From assembly GCA_965644295.1 (NCBI GenBank), contig CBFFRP010000257.1:1-52077 (forward strand): DNA of 52,077 nt, given 5' to 3'. The notes under the pieces are model-generated. The model was not told the DNA's origin and made no database searches. It saw only the letters and a list, made by a program, of their open reading frames with translations. The DNA is from Paraphysomonas bandaiensis (Eukaryota > Chrysophyceae). This document shows positions 33,659 to 46,008 of this stretch, piece after piece. The translations under genes were made by a program, and so were the position numbers. How positions within the stretch are numbered: the stretch's first letter is position 1; the number at the start of each line of letters is the position of its first letter.

Positions 33659-36311
33659 ATGTTTTCTTCTGGTGGTGATTCATTAGTGCAGAGGCTGCAT
33701 ATATCAAGAGACATATTCAGGAAAGTGTCTCATCAACAAGTGAGATACTTAAATGATTTATTGGATCGACCATTCCCTGCCTTACTAGAAGCTGTGTCAA
33801 AGTTCCCCTCAGAGAAACTCACCAGTGAGCTCGGGTACTATGGCATACCTCTACACGCCGGGGAGTACCCCTTCTCATCGTTGGAACAGTTTCTGCAAGA
33901 TATAGTGCCGAACTGGAGTCGATCGTCTGGTGAACGAATGAGAGTACTGCGTGCGATATCCAGGTACCAGCCGTTGTCTTGTTATATTAAGTTAATACTA
34001 TTCATGTTTGTCCTCAGGAATGAAGCAACTCAAATTGTTAGTATCCCCCTCTTTATTGGGCTATGGAGAGGTCTAGAACATAACAAGCAGTCATCTGAAC
34101 CATCGCAAACCGAATTGGCTGTAAATCGAAGCCGTCAAATTGTAGAAATGCGATTTATTGACGTTCATTTTATATATGCCTTGATTGGTAATCGCTTGCC
34201 GTCAGTGATCCAGAAAGAAGTGTTATTTATGCGCTGGGAAGAACTGCGCCGGGCAATGACCAACGTTGATATTAGGCTTTCAGAAAATGTATTTCTTATT
34301 TTTCAGAAGTCTCTTGTTGATAGTGGGATATATCTTCCTTGTCCGGAGAATAAAGTCAACCTTTATGTTCTACTTAGAGTGGCAGAGTATTTTCGAAACC
34401 GCGAAGAACAAGTAGCAATTCCCCCTGCTGTAGAAGAGGAACATAGTAGTACCCCATCATCAGCAATACGTTGTATAAATGCCCTAACTCCGAAATGGTT
34501 GCATGTTATGGAACGATTGAGTGAAGGACAAGGTTCCCAGCGCACCATGGTTTCGTACGATAGGTTTGTGCGCGCAGTAAAAGATGTGGGTGGGACAGTA
34601 ATGTCTTCTCGTGATCTACTTGACTTTTGGGTATATCTTGTCAAGCACAGCGATGCCACTCCCCGATTAGACACAGCTGGATCGGTTAACTTCTCAGATG
34701 TGGCCTTGCCGCTGTCCGCCATTGATGCTGTAATGTCACCCCCGGAATCCAATTACTCCTCACTCTCTGCCTTAATGAGGGATGAGTATCATCCACATGT
34801 TGCAAAGCTCTACGCTGATAATCCAAATAAACAGGATCACCTCACTTCATTACTAATTTCTCCTGCAGTTGCGAGCACTGAACATTATAGCCCAAATATG
34901 CGGACAATGAATAGTTTTCCTTGGCAAAAGAATGAGGCCGATGCAGTCAGCAACGTGAAAATTCGAGTACTCTCTGGCCTCAAGCGTGCAGGTAGAATAC
35001 TATCACATTTTAGTGTAATGTCTGCGTCTACTTATACTGTTTATATATATGAACGGCGTAGTATGAATCATTTACATTAAGTTAACGTATATTTAAATAT
35101 ATGCAGGGGCGGATAAGCAGACGGCATTTGCTCATGCTTTATTTTCCAGCGAACGGAAATTCGATAACACTGCACTTCCTCGAGGCGTCCTTCTCGAAGC
35201 CTTTGCTTCTGCTGGAATTCATCTAAACCGCTCTGATGCTCAAGACATATGGGAAGAAGCGAATTGTACCCTTCCGGCCCCACTGAAGGCCAAAGATTTG
35301 CTACGGTGGCTGGAACTTGGCCATGTTCAGCCACCTCCAATGCAGGACACTACAGCTTCGCCGAATGGCCGCCAAAACGGTACTCGAAAGGGTAGTTCCC
35401 TTGCTGAGCTTGCTGGTGTACAAAACAAGCGATTTGTAACTCACCACGCGCCGGCGTGGGCCTCTCCTAGAAGTGATATCGCCGTATCTCGTAGCGGATA
35501 CGATGACCATTACACACCTGGAAGAGATGCCCCACCGTCAGATTCACTTCCGAATTACAGTCCATCTTATGATCTGGGAGTAACTGGTGATTCTCTGGTT
35601 CCAGATAGCGTTTCCGCTGACATTAGCGATCGCGCAGATTCAGTTCCTTCCATCGATGTGATTGAGGCCATGGAAGTGATTCTTCGCAACCGTGCCCGGC
35701 TTGCCTACGAGTTTCGCACTTTGGGGATGGGTTCTGGAATCGTAAAAAGTTCTTCTCTGATACCGTTGCTGAGGAAAACACCGTACTGCATCCAACTAAT
35801 CGAAAGTGACATGGCAGTGTTGCTGAGTAAAATGGCAGGTTGCAGTGAACCGGAAGATCCGTTTACTGTTTACTTACGTTTCAACGATTCTATTGCCAAT
35901 TTAGAGGTCGAAGTACAGAAATATCGCTCGGCTAACTTGGACTCTAAAATTCAGGGCATTCAGCGCAAGTTGGAGCTGAGCCGACAAATATGCGGAAACC
36001 GTGATTCTTTATGTGGTCACGCTCAACTACTTCGCCAACGCCTGAAGAATTCACGACAACGTGGACATGTGGTCACCTGGGATGGCGTTCCTGATGTATG
36101 TTCTCCTCACGAATTCATGACACTTATGAACAGTATCGATGTGCATTTTACACTGGAGGAAACTGAGCTTATTTATAATAGGTTACGCCTTCAATCACTT
36201 CAGGCGAAGAGGCATTGTGGATATGATAATGACGCTGAGTCAATAGGATGCCAAATAGAACATGGATTTTCACTGGGAGATGCAATTGCTTTCCTTGCAT
36301 CGTTGCTGTAA
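33659..36311 (+). CDS. EFCAB6-like protein with degenerate EF-hands
   Basis: Exons 33659-33963, 34018-34991 and 35107-36311 join in phase to 827 aa. The ATG at 33659 is the first in frame. Intron 1 is 54 nt, a multiple of 3 and without a stop, so retention would add 18 hydrophobic residues. I treat it as an intron because it has GT...CAG ends and restores a split codon. Several segments show the helix-loop-helix pattern of divergent EF-hands: YDRFVRAVKDVGGTVMSSRD with GSVNFSDV, LLEAFASAGIHLNRSDAQDIW, and FMTLMNSIDVHFTLEETELI. Most canonical Asp ligands are missing. Tandem degenerate EF-hands of this type occur in EFCAB6 and ciliary proteins; orthology is not claimed. A Ser/Pro-rich linker separates the halves. 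Confidence 0.75.
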
Positions 36312-37754
36312 TGGATCTCAACGTACAGTGTGCATGTGTATGTGCTGCGTTCATGAGGAAGATATTACTAGTTATTGTGGTAGAATACGAAGCAATAATG
36401 TGATTGAAATTAGAAGCTATTTTTGAAAGTTAAAATTTAGCAATACACACAATTCGTTGGCAATTTGGACTGCAAGTAAATGAATTGATAAGATAATATA
36501 TATTGTTTTCCTTGTCGTAAATGTGAAGTTACGTACTGGTTGTCGGTAAATGCAATTGGGATCTATTATTGAACCTAGTCAATTTAGTGTAATTTCCTAG
36601 GCACACCAAAAAGAGTGTAAAAATCTAATCAAGGGGTTGAAAATCTAGTCATTAAAAAATTCAAATTTTCAGTTTACAATGACCAAGTTATTGTATGAAA
36701 ATATTCTCTTTGTTATATAGTAATAGCGGTGTGATTAGACTTGCTATATCTTATACCTAATTTATTTTGTCCTGGCTCCTGGCTCAGACCATTGAAATTA
36801 TAACGAGGTTTTGACACTGACATCCAGGCAATGCCAGGTTTATAAATTCTATATTTGTGATTATTTTAGTAATAGTAAGTTTTTATCCAAGTTGAGAAGA
36901 TGTCCGGTTCCCTATCGGAGTAAATCATTATGAAGATGAGTGAAAAGTGTGCCTGTACTGAATGAGTGCATTCATTCGAGAATAGATATTAGAGTCAGCT
37001 TGTAGTAGTAACGGTTTTGGTAGAAGTGTGCATCATGTGTCAGTGGAAGGAAGCTGTGCAGCCGTTTTGTTGTATGGCGCTAGAGCTACTCAACACCCCT
37101 CACCAGACTACTTAAAGCAAACTACATACTGCAATTGTGAGGAAGCCCCCCAAGTTTTATACCAGGACATTAAAAAGTATAGTCTATGCACACTACTAGA
37201 TCATTACCACATAAAAGAAAGTATAATGCTAATAATGTAAAAGCTATAAATTATGAAATGCTATAAACTGTATTTATATTAACCTTAACCCTAACCCTAA
37301 GTATTAAATGATTCAACCTACTAGTCAATTTTAGTGTTAAACATGGTCGTACTTATATCCATTTATTACACACTCTGTGACTAAGTCGAGGTAATACCAA
37401 ACCTGGTAAAGCGATTTCACCAGGTTTCATATCTAAGTATTGAGTTAATTTGTATCTGAGAGGTTAAAGATAAAGAAAAAGTCGCAATTATAGTTGTTAT
37501 TAGAAGTATTTATTGCGTTACAAGTTGGCCCTGCAACTTATCGTATTCTCGTATAGCTGCATTTGCCACTGTTGAGATTGCAAACGCCTTAATCAAATAG
37601 CCTGATTTTGGATACATTGCATACGCATATATAGCCATCTTCATCACTACTTCTTACAGTAGTATTAGTACATATGCTCGAAGACAATATAACAATGGAT
37701 CCATTGGCAGTGTTCTTGAAAAGAGGAGTGGTCAATAAAGCTGTCAACATGATC
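36312..37754. other. Intergenic with CTAGTC-family repeat
   Basis: 36548-36700 (GGGATCTATTATTGAACC, TAGTCAATTTAGTG, CACCAAAAAGAGTGTAAA, TTGAAAATCTAGTCATT) matches 42740-42850 in opposite orientation at roughly 80%. A short telomere-like run, TTAACCCTAACCCTAAG, lies at about 37285-37301. The 70-codon frame at 37028 has no supporting features. Confidence 0.5.
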
Positions 37755-38072
37755 CTCAACAATGTCAGACTCGCACCTTTACGTGGTGTTCTGGGGACAA
37801 GTACCAGAGATATTTCTCCGGGAAACTAACGGGAACCGCATAATATTATATAGTCATCAAATATAAACATTCTGCTTGCTCACTGTGTTTGCTTTGAGTG
37901 ATGAGCAAAAGTGGTTGCACCTTAGTGCTTTGTGCTTGCGGTGACGCACAAGCAGCTTTCGTAGCATTAAATAGTAGGATATTAGAGTTAAGCACTAGTT
38001 AGTTAAATTGTTTTTTTATATTAGCTCTAACTCTGACATGCCTATTGCTAATAATAAGACATTCACTACTAT
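37755..38072 (-). repeat. FB repeat, reverse copy with internal deletion
   Basis: It opens CCTCAACAATGTCAGACTCGC, skips the central part after ATATAGTCATCAA, and continues GCAAAAGTGGTTGCACC, GTAGGATATTAGAG and the arm TGCCTATTGCTAATAATAAG. Confidence 0.75.
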
Positions 38073-38529
38073 ATCGGTGACAGATGTCGTAGACTCATTC
38101 CGCAAGTTATGCTAGGGTATGCTACGTTTATATTGATTGTACAGATTGTCATATATGAAACGATTCATTCTGTACTACCACAGAGTCTTTCGTGGGGCAT
38201 AATAAGGGAAAGTAAAAATGCAGGTACTGCCCATTTACTTCATAATACTGTTGCACTCTAACTATTTTACATTGCTTTGGACTATATAGATTATATGAAC
38301 TCAATGAACTAGGTAAGACACCCTACTCGTAGTATCATACTCTTCGTAAAACTTAACATCTGACATTGAAGCACATTAAATGCAAGGAAGAACATTTATA
38401 TTACTATACTGAGCACTACATATTATCGCACAAAGAACTATTGTTCTTTTCATATTTCATTCATTACATGTGCGCATGAACTTCTGATAAAAAGAAACTT
38501 TAAGCAAAGCTACAACAACTGCAACGAAT
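38073..38529. other. 3' flank of GRWD1 gene
   Basis: No gene is seen. It probably contains the GRWD1 3' UTR. Confidence 0.5.
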
Positions 38530-40970
38530 TTAAGTAGAAGACACCGTTATCGCTGGCTTGAAAACATTAAAACTATCTTCCGCGGAACTGAGAATAACCC
38601 CTGGTATTTGTGGATGGTGATGAATTTCCTTGACGTTATTTTGTCCTTGATGGATAAAAAGTAACTGAGGAGGGAAATCCTCAATAGTAGTAGGTGGGCC
38701 AGCAGCTCCCGAAGTCATATCCTCATCGGACTCCACAGATAGATCCCACACAGTCACCTGCACCATTGTGTGACATATACTGAATGTCCTTTCCATGAAT
38801 GAAGCTTGTAAATACCAGTACAAGCGATAAACACATGCATAATGCAAAATTATCAAGACACCATGATATAAATTACGCGGCAATAATAATGCACACGAAC
38901 CTGATTATCAGCACTCGATAAAGTGAGCATGGACTCATCATGGGGCGCCCATTCAATGGAAGTGACTGCTTGTGAATGAAATCTGAAATGGGCTAGTGGT
39001 TGTGTTTCTCTAATTGCTCTTAGATCCCACACCTACAAAGCCGTTCATAACATAGTCCACAACATCAATATTTCATATAAAGTAGGAAAACATTCTTCAT
39101 TGTGCACAAACTAAACAATGAACCATTCAATATCTTCATCCTGCATGACATCGTGAAAAGCAGGATTACCTTAAACGATCCGTCGTCGCACCCAGACGCC
39201 AAGAGGTAATTTACGTTGCTATTCCAAGATATCACATTTACATCATCAGCATGTGCTGGAACTGTAATTTGAGGACCGCTTGTACCTATCACCAAATCAT
39301 TTTAAGGTCAGAAAATGCATAGTAAATTAGACAGCATAACATCTCCCACATAATGCACTACACATGAGTGTCAGCACACTGCAGGCACATCATACCTCTA
39401 GTATCCCATATACGAACTGTTTTATCTGATGATGCAGACGCAAAAACTGTTCCCTCAGTTGGACTCCACTGAATATCTTCTACACTGCCAGTGTGTCCAG
39501 TGTACGCATTGCTCACCTGGACATACACATCACCACAACATATTCATATCCATACTACGCATACTCAGACGACAAAGCAAAAGCTTTCCGGAATACATTT
39601 ATAACAACATGAACCAGATTACTATAATTGTAGAATATCCAGATTACTCAACACTTACCCTCCAAGAAGATGCAGGCGCACTGCCTGCACCAGTAGAATT
39701 CCACACATGAATCGCTCCAGCACAATCCCCTGTGCCCAACTGACCGGCAGTGACACGGCTCCAATCCAATGCATAACCTTCTTCACGGTGCCCCTTAAAA
39801 GTGTAGGCCGGCTTACTGGGCGGGTGAACGCGAGGGCCTTTAGAGAACATGGACTGTGCAGGGCGAGCGAGGTCGTAGATATGACCTTTCGAGGTTTCAG
39901 ACATTGTTGCAACGATTCCAGGATATTGCGGCATACTCCTGCAGACAAAGTGATGAAATGGAGAAATGTCAAGCAACGCGATGGTAACATAAAATATCCA
40001 ATTCACAGATAACCTGTAAGCAATACAACAAGTATAACCTGATGCGGTTGACAGCCCCGGTGTGGTTTACATTCATGTGTTCTAATGTTGGGTCTTCATC
40101 CTCGGCCTCGTCTTCGCTCTCACTATCGGACTCTATAACACCACACATGCTCATATTGATGTCCATGCACATAGTTATTACATAGCTACTAATTCTCTAT
40201 GGCATAACATGACATATAATATATGACATGACTTGGGTGCCCACGACACACCCCACATAAACCTAATTAGGGATCACACCTGGATTGACTTGAGTCTTGT
40301 GAACATCTGATATTTTAAGGAGGGTAATTTTGTTTCTCTCTGCACGATCCGCCTGGGAACCGGCCACTAGCAGCATAGACAACGGGAACTACACAATAAG
40401 TAATTAAACAGCAATACATGACAGCACGATCATAAAGCGGACAACTACACTCATACAGGAATTCATACTCAACAGAAAATAAAACGTAAGAAGAACATGA
40501 ACAAGTAGTGATTGGAATAGATCAATTCATACCCTTTGTCTCCCCTCTCCCAGACTGTCTCTAACAACATCAAATGACAAGCAAGGCCATTCTGTTCTCA
40601 ATGAATGATATGTAACATATGCACTCGGGTCATACTCTAACACTTCGTCTTCGGCAAGAGTGTCAATTCCAGGTCTCCACACCCGTCTGAGGTGAGAATG
40701 TTACCGACCACCTCATGATAAGCAGTTAAGTACTTACGCAGGCTGTGTACTGGCAGATGCACTCGGCTTGGTTTCAGCGGAAGACTCCGATTCCTCCACC
40801 ACCATGCCTTCCAGTTCATCGTCCTTGTCCTCGACTACTTCCTCGTCTTCATACTCATCGCCAAAGGGATCCTCGAACACGAGGTCTTCCTGTTCCATGG
40901 AGTCGTCATTCGGGTCTCCTTTAACATGGAGATGTGAGGAATCATTTTCTGCCGGACGCTTAGAAGACAT
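38530..40970 (-). CDS. GRWD1: GRWD1/Rrb1 orthologue, WD40 ribosome-assembly chaperone
   Basis: Nine minus-strand exons join in phase to 488 aa: 40970-40738, 40686-40533, 40388-40280, 40132-40039, 39938-39659, 39516-39396, 39285-39170, 39032-38901 and 38757-38530. Order: an acidic N-terminus ([20 protein letters not shown]); the CAF1C/H4-binding-like segment ([18 protein letters not shown]); an acidic loop ([15 protein letters not shown]) followed by [13 protein letters not shown]; then WD repeats with [14 protein letters not shown] and [15 protein letters not shown]. The conserved C-terminus contains [18 protein letters not shown] and HPQIPGV. These are hallmarks of GRWD1/Rrb1, a nuclear protein that chaperones ribosomal protein uL3 and acts in 60S assembly. 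Human GRWD1 is 446 aa; the extra length is in acidic loops. Introns are 46-149 nt. Confidence 0.95.
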
Positions 40971-41189
40971 AATACGCTGTATGTATAGGGGCGATCCCGA
41001 CCAGTATGGAATATGCACAATACAGAAATATTCGATTACGACACTCGGACACTTCACTTCATCCTAATAATCTTCATCCTCATCAGCTTCATTATGGAAA
41101 CAAATGGATGGTGAGTGCAGCTCTACTTCACAGCCAATCAATTATGTCTAACCTTTTTTGATTCGAGAAAATATGGAAATGTTTTTTAA

Positions 41190-41397
41190 TCACTGTACTG
41201 TGCGCGTGTTACGGTACGAGTAGAGCAGCAGTATCACGCTGGCCAGGAGTATCCCTGCATCCATATCTTGATCTACATATGAAATAAATTAGACCACTTA
41301 ATGACTCTTCTCTTTGAGGAAACGCTTCATTTAAACGTTCATAGTAGTCACTTATACTCCACCTTCGCTGGCTTGAATGGGAGCGATTCAGTGGCAT
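41190..41397 (-). CDS. Possible small tail-anchored protein with a 22-nt intron
   Basis: Exons 41397-41295 and 41272-41190 would encode 61 aa if a 22-nt GT...TAG intron (41273-41294) is removed. The first exon gives a basic, polar segment (RRWSISDYYERLNEAFPQRE). The second gives DAGILLASVILLLYSYRNTR and a stop, that is, a single C-terminal transmembrane helix with basic flank. Without splicing the frame shifts and the helix is lost. The protein is too short for a family call. The ultrashort intron is the main reason for caution. An upstream acceptor-like TAG at about 41458 could mean further 5' exons. Confidence 0.35.
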
Positions 41398-42079
41398 TCT
41401 TCGTGTTGAGGTTGTAGAGGCCGTGAGAGCAAAGGACTGATTGCTGTTTGGTAGCAACTACTTATTGTGGTGTGATTCAGAGTACACTACCAATCCGTAT
41501 AGGAATGTTACACTGCTTGGCGTGCCATCATGGAGACGATGTTTATCTATAGACAGAAATCTTACCTTTGACTTACTCAGAATTATTCACGAATTGTCGT
41601 CATGCTCCGACGTACCCCGGTACTAATGGGACTTATTTGATGCGAATTTTTATGTTTTCGTATAAATTCTTTGCTAGCAATTGGTTTAGAGACGATATCT
41701 AATATCTTTTCCCTGGTGCACATAGAAGCCTGAGTACAATTCGTCATATTGTATTGAACTAAAACCAGAGGAAGTGTATTTCGCGCTTAAGACTATAATT
41801 TGAACTCTATACCGTAAAGCGACAATCTTCTTCGAAGAGTCCATTTGTTCGTATCCAGTTTGTGCTATATTGTTGTGACTGGCAGTGGGGGCAGAGGCCT
41901 GAACCTTTATTTCGTATTACTTACAGGTTGTGGTAGAAGAGTTTATTTCTAGATCAGCATCAACACAAAGCAAAGTCGCTTGCAATGGGTATTATTTCGT
42001 TAATAAAAAATATCATATCAATAGGATGTCATGAATAGTCGAATAGTATATGCTGTGTTGGTAAACCGGTTTAACATGC
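41398..42079. other. Intergenic
   Basis: No supportable gene. The frame of 61 codons at 41441 is likely chance. Confidence 0.45.
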
Positions 42080-42850
42080 ATTGGAAATATTTTTTAACTA
42101 AGTCTAATTGATTGAATTACCTAGTCACGCTAATTTTGGTGCTAAAACATAGTCAAAGTAATAAATAATCTAATTTAATATATGTTTTCATTAATTGATG
42201 ACTAGGTGAATACCATATAATGCTAGTCACAATAAACTGAAAATATAAATTATTATTTAATGACTATGTTGAGTTCTGAAATATGAGAAATAGGATGTGA
42301 TATATATTGTGCAATTGAAGTGAGTTAATGGTGTGCAATACGTGAAGTTAACTCATATGTGTGACGGATGATTATAGTTACAAAGGAATTAAATTCAGAA
42401 TACCCTAAAACACCTCTAGTCAACCTAGTCATTGTAAGCTGAAAATATGCATTATTAAATGACTAGGTTTTTACACCAATTTTGGTGTGACTAGGTAGTT
42501 CAAATATTTTTGACTAGGTTGAATAATATTTCCCGACTATATAAGATATAGAACTGACAGATGAACATATGATAAACAGATGTTGCTGAGAACAGATGTT
42601 TCATCAGATGTTACACGAATATGTAGTGAAGTGTTCAGAATAATAATAATAATTTCTTACTCGAAAGTGCACTGTGTTCAACAAAGCAAGGTTAAGGTTT
42701 ACGTGTAGAGCAAAGTTAACTTCAGTGAAATGTCCAATACTAAAATACTAGATTTTCAACTCCTTTTCTAGGTCTTTACACTCTTTTTGGTGATCCTAGG
42801 AAAATACAACAAATTGACTATGTCCTGCAATAGATCCCAACATTGATTGA
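42080..42850. repeat. CTAGTC-family palindromic repeat cluster
   Basis: Many CCTAGTCA and TGACTAGG words occur in both orientations (for example 42118, 42200, 42423, 42462, 42492, 42520), interspersed with AAACTGAAAATAT-like stretches. The right end (TCAACTCCTTTTCTAGG, ACACTCTTTTTGGTG, TAGATCCCAAC) is the inverted counterpart of 36548-36650. It looks like one or more foldback elements of a family distinct from FB. There is no coding capacity. Confidence 0.6.
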
Positions 42851-42989
42851 TCAAACGACCTCATCAAATAGCAGCTAACATTAGAGTGATCCTCAACAGA
42901 TTTGTTGCCTTTACACAAACCAATCAGAAGGATGGTATCTTGTGAGGTCAAGCACCACACAAAAGACATCTATAATTCACGGTAGTTGT

Positions 42990-43520
42990 GAATATCTTAT
43001 TATTAGCAATAGGCATGTCAGAGTTAGAGCTAATATAGAAAAACAATTTAACTAATTAGTGCTTAACTCTGATATCCTACTATTTAATGCTACGAAAGCT
43101 GCTTGTGCGTCACCGCAAGCACAAAGCACCAAGGTGCAACCACTTTTGCTCATCACTCAAAGCAAACACAGTGAGTATATATCACCGGACATCTGCTGAC
43201 TGCAGGATTTTTGAGTCCTTAACGTGAACAGCCCCGATGCTTGATTTCAGCAGGCAGCCCGATACCCCGAATGCTCTTGAGGTGGGTCCAGTCCCAGATG
43301 CCTGTTTATTCGTCAAAGCCCAAAGACGTCTACACAAGTGACACTTATATTATAGTATCCTTTGTACCACACAAGCATTTGGCTATGAGTGGGCAGTGGA
43401 CAGAACAATATCTGCTGACTATATATAGTATGCGGCTCACGTTTTAGTTTCCCGGAGAAATACCTCAGGTTCTTATCCCCTGATGACCACTAAAAGGTGC
43501 GAGTCCGACTTTGTTGAAGG
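42990..43520 (+). repeat. FB repeat, near-complete forward copy
   Basis: The left arm is TCTTATTATTAGCAATAGGC. The core landmarks TGCTACGAAAGCTGCTTGTG, AAAGACGTCTACACAAGTG and GGCTATGAGTGGGCAG are all present, ending AGTCCGACTTTGTTGAAGG. It sits about 680 bp beyond the stop codon of the shortened PDI gene. Confidence 0.82.
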
Positions 43521-44197
43521 TACTTTTACCACAACGTCCTCGTTCCTCCTCCTTACCAGCTTTAGATTGATACAACAATAAAGGTGTATTTAAATTATTC
43601 AGATTGATCGATGATCCCTTAATATGTCACCTATGATTGTGATGCTGTTAGAGACTTCTAATATAATGTGAAGAGTACAAAAGTCTGTCACGGAAATATT
43701 TACTGGTACCTAACAGATTATTACTGTTCCATATCTGACCTTGACAACTCATGTTAGATTTCAGCTACTTCTTACCCCATGCTCTCCTTGTATCTCTTGT
43801 GTTATGTGTTAGATACAGTTTATAATTATAGTATTTTATAGTCCTTAACGGACTGAAGCTTCATGAATACACAGACTGCTATAACTATGAAGGGCAGCTT
43901 GTATATTTGAGTCTGGATTTATATACAACATAATGATTTTTGATTGTGGTGAAAGTGAGGTCATCCCTAGATTATACACATTCACTAGTAGTTGCTACAA
44001 CTGCCTGTGTAAGGAAGCAAAATTACAATAATTTGTGCTAAGCTTGGTTACGATATATTTTCTTTTCCTTACCTTCCTTCCTCCTCCAGGCCGGCCATAC
44101 AAAAAATATCCAACAGAATACTATTCTCCAAAGACGATTTTCTCACCTCAAACACCTAAACCCATCTCTTTTACTACATCAACGGAATATAGCACAC
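43521..44197. other. 3' flank of the PDI gene
   Basis: I looked for a second thioredoxin active site (WCxxC) on the minus strand and saw none. A strong polypyrimidine tract followed by CAG (44054-44089, plus strand) precedes a plus-strand open frame, 44090-44274, that overlaps the PDI last exon. It is considered separately as a finding. Confidence 0.45.
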
Positions 44198-45611
44198 CTA
44201 GACTTCCACCGCTTCCATTGAGAGCTCGCCCTTCATTACGGAATTCAGATGTGCGGATATTGCCTCGGCGTTAAAATCCCCTCTGAAAGGAAACTTATTC
44301 ATCTCATCGACTTGCACCACAACCATTCCAGGTAGAGAATCTGTAAGAGTACATCATACGTGGTATATAAAGAGGAAAAGCAATTTAAAACTATACATGA
44401 TATGGGCGTGCATCAAAATATACTATCAAGTGTCATTCGCTACTTGATCAAGTAAAACATACAATAACGCCATATATAGTCAAACCAAGGATGAATAATC
44501 AACATCAATGGAAGAATACTACAGCACCTGGGTCTACACCAAAATACTCAAGTTTCCCTTTATCTTCAGCAAGAATGTTGATGAATTGTACCTCGCCTCG
44601 GAATTCACTTGCAACTTCTGTGGCAGTGGCGATGGCACTCTCGTGATGAGGGGCATCACGGTCAGTAAAAACAAGTGCATGAGTCTGCGTATGTTTTGTT
44701 ATAGCGAACTCGCGAAAACAAATTCAAACATTGAGGATACATAGCACGCATGAGCTATAAATTACTGCATTTTAATGTGTATACAACAATTGATAAGTTG
44801 CCCAAGAGACAATAGCGTATCTTAGTAGAAACAGAAAGTGCGTAATACATACCAGAATGCGTGGAGCAAATATTTTTCTAGCATCTCTGTTTGAAAATAC
44901 TGAAACCAGTGGGTACGTGTATTCCTTCACAAATTTTAAAATATCATTCTTTGAAAATGATCTCTGGTTGAGGTGAAAATCTGCCCGGGGTTCGTCGAAA
45001 TGCTTCAGAACCACAACTGATTCACCAGTGACATTATAATGGGAGGCAAGCTCCTCAGAAGTAGTTATAAAAAAATTAATATAATTAGTCATCTCCGCCA
45101 CGGAATAATACATCTTCGCTAATGCAGAATCCACGTTTGCAAAGAATCCAACAACGATTACATCGAAGCCATCTTGAACTTCTTCAAGGCTAGCCAGAGA
45201 AGTAAGTAATGTTGCTGGAGGCCCAGAGTGTTTCTTGGCCCAAGAAACAATTCCATCAGTGTCTCTAGGACCGAGATACTCTTCATATTCATGGTACTTG
45301 AAGAAATATATTGTTGGAAAACCGCTGATCATAAATCGTCGGGTAATTTCGTCGTTTTCTGTGGCATCAATTTTAGCCAATTTAATATTCACCGATGCAT
45401 CTTTCAATGCAATAGCAGCTGCGTCCCACTCGGGGGCTAACTGCTTGCAGTATCCACACCATGGCGCATAAAACTCGACCAAAAGAAAGTCATGGGATGC
45501 AACGGCATTGTCAAAGTTAGAGTCGTTTAGAACTAGGACCCCATTCTCTGAGTTGATGTCTGCCCATGCTAAAGCAAGACAGGATAAGCCTAGTATGATG
45601 TTCATTCTCAT
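44198..45611 (-). CDS. Protein disulfide isomerase with CGYC site, lacking the a' domain
   Basis: Minus-strand exons 45611-44853, 44684-44528 and 44340-44198 join in phase to 352 aa. A signal peptide (MRMNIILGLSCLALAWA) leads to a thioredoxin a domain with active site WCGYC (residues 51-55) and SGFPTIYFFK, the cis-Pro region. Then come b (NINFFITTSEELA-like) and b' (HALVFTDRDAPHHES, LEYFGVDP, FRGDFNAEAISAHL) domains. Classical PDI is about 500 aa, with a second CGHC domain and KDEL/HDEL. Here the frame ends right after b', with neither. Tyr replaces the usual His between the cysteines, which normally raises the redox potential. A missed 3' exon is possible, but the next 700 bp show no candidate and then enter an FB repeat. 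It is divergent from the coiled-coil gene at 46009. Confidence 0.85.
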
Positions 45612-46008
45612 CAACAATAGTTAATATGACAAATGTGGGAACAGTCCCTAGCTGATTGATATTGTGAATGCCATGTACACATGTACATGTACGTGATGCA
45701 CAGAGCAGGATACTTGTGGCAGAGAAACGGCATTTTGTACAGCTACCGTGCAGCAGTTCATCTGGTTCGTTGCTATCTTTATACGGCAGCAGTATACCTG
45801 TATACTCTGTGTATCACTCAGCAGTGCTCTGGCATACCACACCGCATGCAGACGAAAGATTCGTTGATTTTTGGCGACATGAGATTTTTTATCATTCTAT
45901 AGCAACTCCATACAATCAGACTGACTATATGTGCTGATGTACCTTAGCAGCCTGCCTGTTGTAACTGCGTTAGAAAAGAATTCATAATACGTGTGGGTCT
46001 GGTAGATC
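45612..46008. promoter_or_regulatory. Divergent promoter between PDI and coiled-coil gene
   Basis: 397 bp lie between the two start codons. It contains three GTAC words in a row, TGTACACATGTACATGTACG (45674-45693). Short frames here are not supported as genes. Confidence 0.35.

Noticed and set aside
36548-42850. A single 6.3-kb transposon bounded by inverted repeats
   Set aside because: The interior holds a conserved housekeeping gene (GRWD1) and no transposase, and the arms are only about 80% similar. Independent repeat copies are simpler.
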